Source: Pseudomonas promysalinigenes | Lineage (GTDB): Bacteria; Pseudomonadota; Gammaproteobacteria; Pseudomonadales; Pseudomonadaceae | Reading direction: 5' to 3' | Assembly: GCF_014269025.2 (NCBI RefSeq) | Contig: NZ_CP077094.1 | Location: forward strand, 1,612,001 to 1,676,000 | DNA length: 64,000 nt | Shown: piece by piece, positions 59,979 through 64,000 of the stretch | Layout of the letters: the number at the start of each line of letters is the position of its first letter | How positions within the stretch are numbered: position 1 is the first letter of the stretch | The notes under the pieces: model-generated | Databases searched by the model: none | What the model saw: the letters and a program-made list of their open reading frames with translations, nothing else | What the model was told of the DNA's origin: nothing | Program-made: the position numbers and the translations under genes

Positions 59979-61229
59979 ATGTTCAGACCTCTTTTCGCAT
60001 TCATCGGTACGCGTTATACCCGTGCCAAGCGCCGTAACCATTTCGTCTCGTTCATATCCCTGACCTCGATGATCGGCCTCGCCCTGGGCGTGGTGGTGAT
60101 GATCGTGGTGCTCTCGGTCATGAATGGCTTCGACCACGAGATGCGTACCCGCGTGCTGGGCATGATTCCCCATGCGACGCTAGAGAGTGGCCAGCCGATC
60201 AACGACTGGCCCGCTCTTGCTCAACAAGTAAAGCAGAATCCGCAGGTGCTGGCGGTTGCGCCGTATACGCAGATGCAGGGCCTGCTGACCCATGCCGGCA
60301 AGGTCCAGAAGGTATTACTCAACGGCATCGACCCGGCGCGCGAGCGCCAGGTGTCGATCATCGACAACTTCGTTCTGCAAGGTGGCCTCGACAAGCTGGC
60401 ACCGGGGGAATGGGGCATCATGATCGGTGACAAGGCCGCGGCCAAACTGGGCGTGGCCATCGGTGACAAGCTCACCTTCGTCGCCCCCGAGGTCAGCGTG
60501 ACCCCAGCCGGCATGTTCCCCCGCATGAAGCGGTTTACCGTGGTGGGTACCTTTCATGTGGGTGCCGGCGAAATCGACGGTTATTTGGGCCTGACCAACA
60601 TCACCGACCTGTCACGGCTGCACCGCTGGAAGCCTGACCAGGTCCAGGGCCTGCGCCTGAAGTTCGACGACCTGTTCCAGGCGCCGCGTGTGGCCTGGAG
60701 CATCGCCCAGCAGCTGGGCGAAGAGCAATACTACAGCCGCGACTGGACGCGTACCCACGGCAATCTGTATCAGGCCATCCGCATGGAAAAGGCCATGATC
60801 GGCCTGCTGTTGCTGCTGATCGTCGCGGTGGCTGCGTTCAACATCATTTCCACCCTGGTGATGGTGGTCAACGATAAGCGCGGTGATATCGCCATCCTCC
60901 GTACGCTGGGCGCCACGCCTGGGCAGATCATGCTGATCTTCATGGTCCAGGGCACGGTGATCGGGGTGATCGGTACGCTGATCGGCGCGGTGGTCGGGAT
61001 TGTCGCGGCGTTGAACGTGAGTGCGGCGATCGCTGGCATCGAGAAGCTGATCGGGCACAAGTTCCTCAACGCCGATGTGTATTTCATCGATTACCTGCCG
61101 TCGCAGATCCAGGCCCAGGACGTGTACATGGTCTGTGGTGCGGCGCTGGTCCTGAGTTTCTTCGCCACACTGTACCCGGCCTGGCGTGCGGCCCGCACCC
61201 AGCCTGCAGAGGCGCTACGTTATGAGTGA
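59979..61229 (+). CDS. lolC: Lipoprotein-releasing system permease LolC/LolE
   Basis: A 416-residue inner-membrane protein of the LolCDE complex that extracts outer-membrane lipoproteins and hands them to LolA. One N-terminal helix (about 22-48, after the conserved [20 protein letters not shown]), a large periplasmic domain (about 50-265) and three C-terminal helices (from [20 protein letters not shown]). Its paralogue is the third gene of the operon. The stop codon overlaps the start of lolD by 8 bp. Confidence 0.94.
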   Translation: MFRPLFAFIGTRYTRAKRRNHFVSFISLTSMIGLALGVVVMIVVLSVMNGFDHEMRTRVLGMIPHATLESGQPINDWPALAQQVKQNPQVLAVAPYTQMQGLLTHAGKVQKVLLNGIDPARERQVSIIDNFVLQGGLDKLAPGEWGIMIGDKAAAKLGVAIGDKLTFVAPEVSVTPAGMFPRMKRFTVVGTFHVGAGEIDGYLGLTNITDLSRLHRWKPDQVQGLRLKFDDLFQAPRVAWSIAQQLGEEQYYSRDWTRTHGNLYQAIRMEKAMIGLLLLLIVAVAAFNIISTLVMVVNDKRGDIAILRTLGATPGQIMLIFMVQGTVIGVIGTLIGAVVGIVAALNVSAAIAGIEKLIGHKFLNADVYFIDYLPSQIQAQDVYMVCGAALVLSFFATLYPAWRAARTQPAEALRYE

Positions 61230-61920
61230 GTCGCGCATGAGTGATAAAGCCGTTCTGAGTTGCCGCAACCTGGGCAAGTCTTACGACGAGGGGCCGGAGT
61301 CGGTGCAGGTGCTGGCTGGGCTCAATCTTGAGCTGCATGCCGGTGAGCGCGTGGCCATCGTCGGTAGTTCTGGCTCCGGCAAGAGTACCTTGCTCAACCT
61401 GCTCGGCGGCCTTGACCGGCCGACCCAGGGCAGTGTCTGGTTGGCGGGTGAGGAGTTGTCGGCGCTCGGCGAACGTGCCCGCGGTCTGCTGCGTAACCGC
61501 GAACTGGGCTTCGTTTACCAGTTCCATCACCTGCTGCCGGAGTTCACCGCCATGGAGAACGTGTGCATGCCGCTGCTGATTGGCCGTACCGCTATCCCAG
61601 AGGCACGCGAACGTGCCGAGGCGCTGCTCAAACGAGTCGGTTTGGGCCATCGCCTTCATCACAAGCCGGCCGAGCTGTCCGGTGGCGAGCGCCAGCGCGT
61701 TGCGATTGCTCGGGCGCTGGTCAATCGTCCGGGCCTGGTGATGCTCGACGAGCCGACCGGCAACCTCGACCATCACACGGCCCAGGGTATTCAGGAGTTG
61801 ATGCAGGAGTTGTCCAGTGCGTCGCGTACCGCGTTCCTGGTGGTTACCCACGACCTCAATCTGGCGCGCCAGATGGATCGCGTATTGAAACTGGCCGACG
61901 GCCACCTGGTGGCGATCTGA
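61222..61920 (+). CDS. lolD: Lipoprotein-releasing system ATPase LolD
   Basis: A 232-residue ABC ATPase powering LolCDE. Walker [10 protein letters not shown], signature [15 protein letters not shown], Walker [13 protein letters not shown] and the H-loop [10 protein letters not shown] are intact. ATG 61222 overlaps lolC and has GAGG 9 nt upstream; ATG 61237 (MSDKAVLS) is an equally common annotation in pseudomonads. Followed 59 bp later by lolE. Confidence 0.95.
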   Translation: MSESRMSDKAVLSCRNLGKSYDEGPESVQVLAGLNLELHAGERVAIVGSSGSGKSTLLNLLGGLDRPTQGSVWLAGEELSALGERARGLLRNRELGFVYQFHHLLPEFTAMENVCMPLLIGRTAIPEARERAEALLKRVGLGHRLHHKPAELSGGERQRVAIARALVNRPGLVMLDEPTGNLDHHTAQGIQELMQELSSASRTAFLVVTHDLNLARQMDRVLKLADGHLVAI

Positions 61921-61979
61921 TGCAGTGCTCGGGGTGGCTTGGCTGCCCCGTTTCCCCGTTTTGATTGGGTGTTTCCTAC

Positions 61980-63221
61980 ATGTTCAGACCCTTGCCCATC
62001 TTCATCGGCGCGCGCTACACACGGGCCAAGCGCCGCAATCATTTCATCTCGTTCATTTCCATGACCTCGATGATCGGCCTGTCGCTGGGCGTGCTGGCCA
62101 TGATCGTGGTGCTGTCGGTGATGAACGGCTTCCAGCGTGAAATGAGCTCGCGCATTCTCGGCCTTGTGCCCCACGCGGCGATCCTTGGCGTCAAGCCGCT
62201 GGATGACTGGCGCACGGTGGCCGACGCTGCGTTGCGTAACCCTGCAGTGATGGCCGCAGCGCCAATCACCGAGATGGAGGGCATGCTCTCGTACAAAGGT
62301 GCGATGCAGCCGATCCAGGTCAGCGGCATCGACCCGGCCGAGGAGGGCAAGGTCTCCATCGTCGGCCAGCACATCGTTCAGGGCCGCCTGCAGGATCTGC
62401 AGCCGGGTGAGTACGGCGTGGTGATCGGCGAACTGACCGCCCGGCGCTTTCGCCTGAACACGGGTGATAAGCTCACCCTGATCGTTCCGGAAATCAGCAA
62501 TGAACCGGGTGGTATCACGCCGCGTATGCAGCGCCTGACGGTGGTAGGGATCTTCAAGGTCGGTGCCGAGCTGGACGGCTCACAGGCCTACATGCACGTG
62601 GCCGATGCTGGCCAAATGCAGCGCTGGGCGCCTGGCCAGGTCCAGGGTGTGCGCCTGAAACTGCATGACCTGTACGCCGCGCCCCAGGTGTCCAAGGCCA
62701 TCGCTGCCGGTTTGGGCGATGGCTACCGCGCCGACGACTGGTCGCATACCCAAGGCAGCCTGTTCAGCGCCATGAAGATGGAAAAAACCATGATTGGTCT
62801 GTTGCTGCTGATGATCATCGCGGTGGCGGCGTTCAACATCATCGCCACTTTGGTAATGGTGGTGAACGACAAGGGGCCGGATATCGCTATCCTGCGTACC
62901 CTTGGCGCCACACCGGCGCAGATCATGGGCACGTTCATGGTCCAGGGCAGCCTGATCGGGATCGTCGGCACCTTGATCGGTGGCGTGCTAGGTGTGATCG
63001 CCGCGCTTAATGTCAGCCAGATCGTTGGCTGGCTGGAACGGGTGAGTGGGCAGCACATTTTCACCTCGGATGTGTATTTCATCAGTAGCCTGCCGTCCGA
63101 ACTGCAAGGTGGCGATGTTCTGATGATCTGCGCTGCGGGGCTGGTGATGAGCTTCCTGGCGACAATCTACCCGGCGTATCGGGCGTCGCAGGTTCAGCCG
63201 GCGATTGGCCTGGCGGTTTGA
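61980..63221 (+). CDS. lolE: Lipoprotein-releasing system permease LolE
   Basis: A 413-residue paralogue of the first gene: [20 protein letters not shown] parallels that protein's N-terminus, and the C-terminal region MEKTMIGLLLLMIIAVAAFN is nearly the same. It completes the asymmetric LolC-LolE permease. The periplasmic domain is the most diverged part, as expected if the two subunits have different jobs (LolA docking versus lipoprotein binding). Which of the two paralogues is LolC and which LolE is set here by order only. Confidence 0.93.
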   Translation: MFRPLPIFIGARYTRAKRRNHFISFISMTSMIGLSLGVLAMIVVLSVMNGFQREMSSRILGLVPHAAILGVKPLDDWRTVADAALRNPAVMAAAPITEMEGMLSYKGAMQPIQVSGIDPAEEGKVSIVGQHIVQGRLQDLQPGEYGVVIGELTARRFRLNTGDKLTLIVPEISNEPGGITPRMQRLTVVGIFKVGAELDGSQAYMHVADAGQMQRWAPGQVQGVRLKLHDLYAAPQVSKAIAAGLGDGYRADDWSHTQGSLFSAMKMEKTMIGLLLLMIIAVAAFNIIATLVMVVNDKGPDIAILRTLGATPAQIMGTFMVQGSLIGIVGTLIGGVLGVIAALNVSQIVGWLERVSGQHIFTSDVYFISSLPSELQGGDVLMICAAGLVMSFLATIYPAYRASQVQPAIGLAV

Positions 63222-63229
63222 TGCTCGCC

Positions 63230-63252
63230 CAGGGGCTGTGCTGCAGCCCCTG
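63230..63252. terminator. Hairpin between lolE and the convergent sensor kinase
   Basis: CAGGGGCTG (63230-63238), loop TGCTG, CAGCCCCTG (63244-63252): a perfect 9-bp stem in the 33-bp gap. No clear T-run, but position suggests a shared terminator. Confidence 0.65.
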
Positions 63253-63254
63253 AT

Positions 63255-64000
63255 TCAAAAGGCTTCGGGCAGTTCGATATCAAAGCGCGTCCAGCCATCC
63301 TCGCAGTGCGCACGAATGCTGCCTCCGTGTGCCTGCACGATGGACCGAGTAATTGCCAAGCCTAGCCCTGCATGTTCGCTGTTGCCTTCGCGTCGCGCCG
63401 GGTCTGCCCTGTAGAACCGATCAAAAAGGCGCGGTAGTTCGGCAGGGGCAATGGCGCCACCGGTATTGGCCACGCATATTTGCACCCCCGCTGCCAAGGT
63501 CACCCGTATCTGGCCACCCGGTGGGGTGAAGCGCAATGCATTGTCCAGCAAGTTGGAGAGGGCGCGACGCAGCATGTAGCGGTCGCCCTGCAACATCGCT
63601 TCGCCCTCCCTAAGTAGTTGCACGGCGTGGTCTTCAGCCAGCGGTGCGTAGTACTCCAGCAAAGCATCCACCTCCTGATGCAAGGCCAGCGCCATCCGCC
63701 CAGGCATCAGCAGGCCGTGATCGGCTTTGGCAAGAAACAACATGTCGTTGATCATCTGCGCCATCCACTGCAGTTCCTCCAGGTTGCCATGCAGCGCCTC
63801 GCGGTATTGCTCAAGGGTGCGCGGACGGGTGAGTGTGACCTGGGTGTGGGTCAGCAGATTGGACAGCGGCGTGCGCAGCTCATGGGCGATGTCGGCAGAG
63901 AACGCCGACAGGCGCTGGAACGCGTCGTCCAGGCGTTGCAGCATGGCGTTCACCGTCGTGGCCAGTTCTGCCAGTTCCTCAGGCATCTGCGCCACCGGCA
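63255..64000 (-). CDS. Heavy-metal-type sensor histidine kinase (CzcS/CopS/CusS-like), C-terminal part
   Basis: The gene runs in from the right edge; 248 codons are visible. A HAMP end (EELAELATTVNAMLQRL), a HisKA domain with phospho-His in FSADIAHELRTPLSNLL, and an HATPase with N-box LSNLLDNALRFTPPGG and G-box HAGLGLAITRSI are present. The spacing and the phrases LAKADHGLLMPG and FYRADPARRE fit the heavy-metal sensor kinase family, usually paired with an OmpR-type regulator, which would lie off the window. Metal specificity cannot be judged without the periplasmic domain. Confidence 0.88.
   Translation of the reverse strand, partial: PVAQMPEELAELATTVNAMLQRLDDAFQRLSAFSADIAHELRTPLSNLLTHTQVTLTRPRTLEQYREALHGNLEELQWMAQMINDMLFLAKADHGLLMPGRMALALHQEVDALLEYYAPLAEDHAVQLLREGEAMLQGDRYMLRRALSNLLDNALRFTPPGGQIRVTLAAGVQICVANTGGAIAPAELPRLFDRFYRADPARREGNSEHAGLGLAITRSIVQAHGGSIRAHCEDGWTRFDIELPEAF

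Overview
The window is ordinary, gene-dense chromosomal DNA from a gamma-proteobacterium of the Pseudomonas putida group. Evidence seen directly: high G+C codon usage throughout; protein families and gene order typical of pseudomonads (aer-acnA, fadB-fadA-topA-sulA-lexA-psrA-nagZ, mfd-gap-apbE-sthA, lolC-lolD-lolE); and a REP element with the core GCGGGTTTACCCGC, a form I associate with P. putida. There are no insertion sequences, integrases, CRISPR arrays or prophage blocks. Species assignment is inference from remembered gene order and was not tested by a search.

Layout. 1-3.7 kb: the 5' part of a BvgS/EvgS-like hybrid sensor kinase behind its EvgA/BvgA-like regulator. 3.7-7.7 kb: a dNTPase-like gene, a three-gene yqjD-yqjE-yqjK-like membrane operon, and an Amt ammonium transporter with NtrC/sigma54-like sites upstream. 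7.8-9.9 kb: small accessory genes, including one of unknown function under a perfect LexA box. 10-14.5 kb: the energy-taxis receptor Aer and aconitase AcnA, convergent with and divergent from their neighbours. 14.7-22.1 kb: rlmM, tusA, pdxB, an ABC exporter, tRNA-Pro(CGG), moaB and moeA. 22.1-28.3 kb: a two-gene glycan operon (glycosyltransferase plus GDP-mannose synthesis), yegS, a NarL-type two-component pair and a degenerate Hpt protein. 28.5-35.7 kb: cheV under a sigma28 promoter, a MOSC protein, slt, uup, a REP element and a universal stress protein.

35.7-46.7 kb is the most coherent regulatory block: the fatty-acid oxidation operon fadBA and the regulator psrA each carry a pair of PsrA-type boxes with the same unusual geometry (two 14-bp boxes sharing one base), next to the lexA-sulA SOS operon with two LexA boxes. 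46.7-55.7 kb: mfd, csiV-like and a SWIM-SNF2 helicase form one minus-strand operon, divergent from a GAPDH with a long N-terminal extension. 55.9-64 kb: apbE, sthA, a glycerophosphodiesterase and PilZ pair, the lolCDE lipoprotein export operon, and the 3' part of a metal-type sensor kinase running off the right edge.

I found no convincing wholly new multi-gene system. The best leads are the matched tandem PsrA operators, the SOS-controlled gene of unknown function, the histidine-less Hpt-like protein beside cheV, and a short in-frame coding stretch with a strong Shine-Dalgarno ahead of the GDP-mannose gene.
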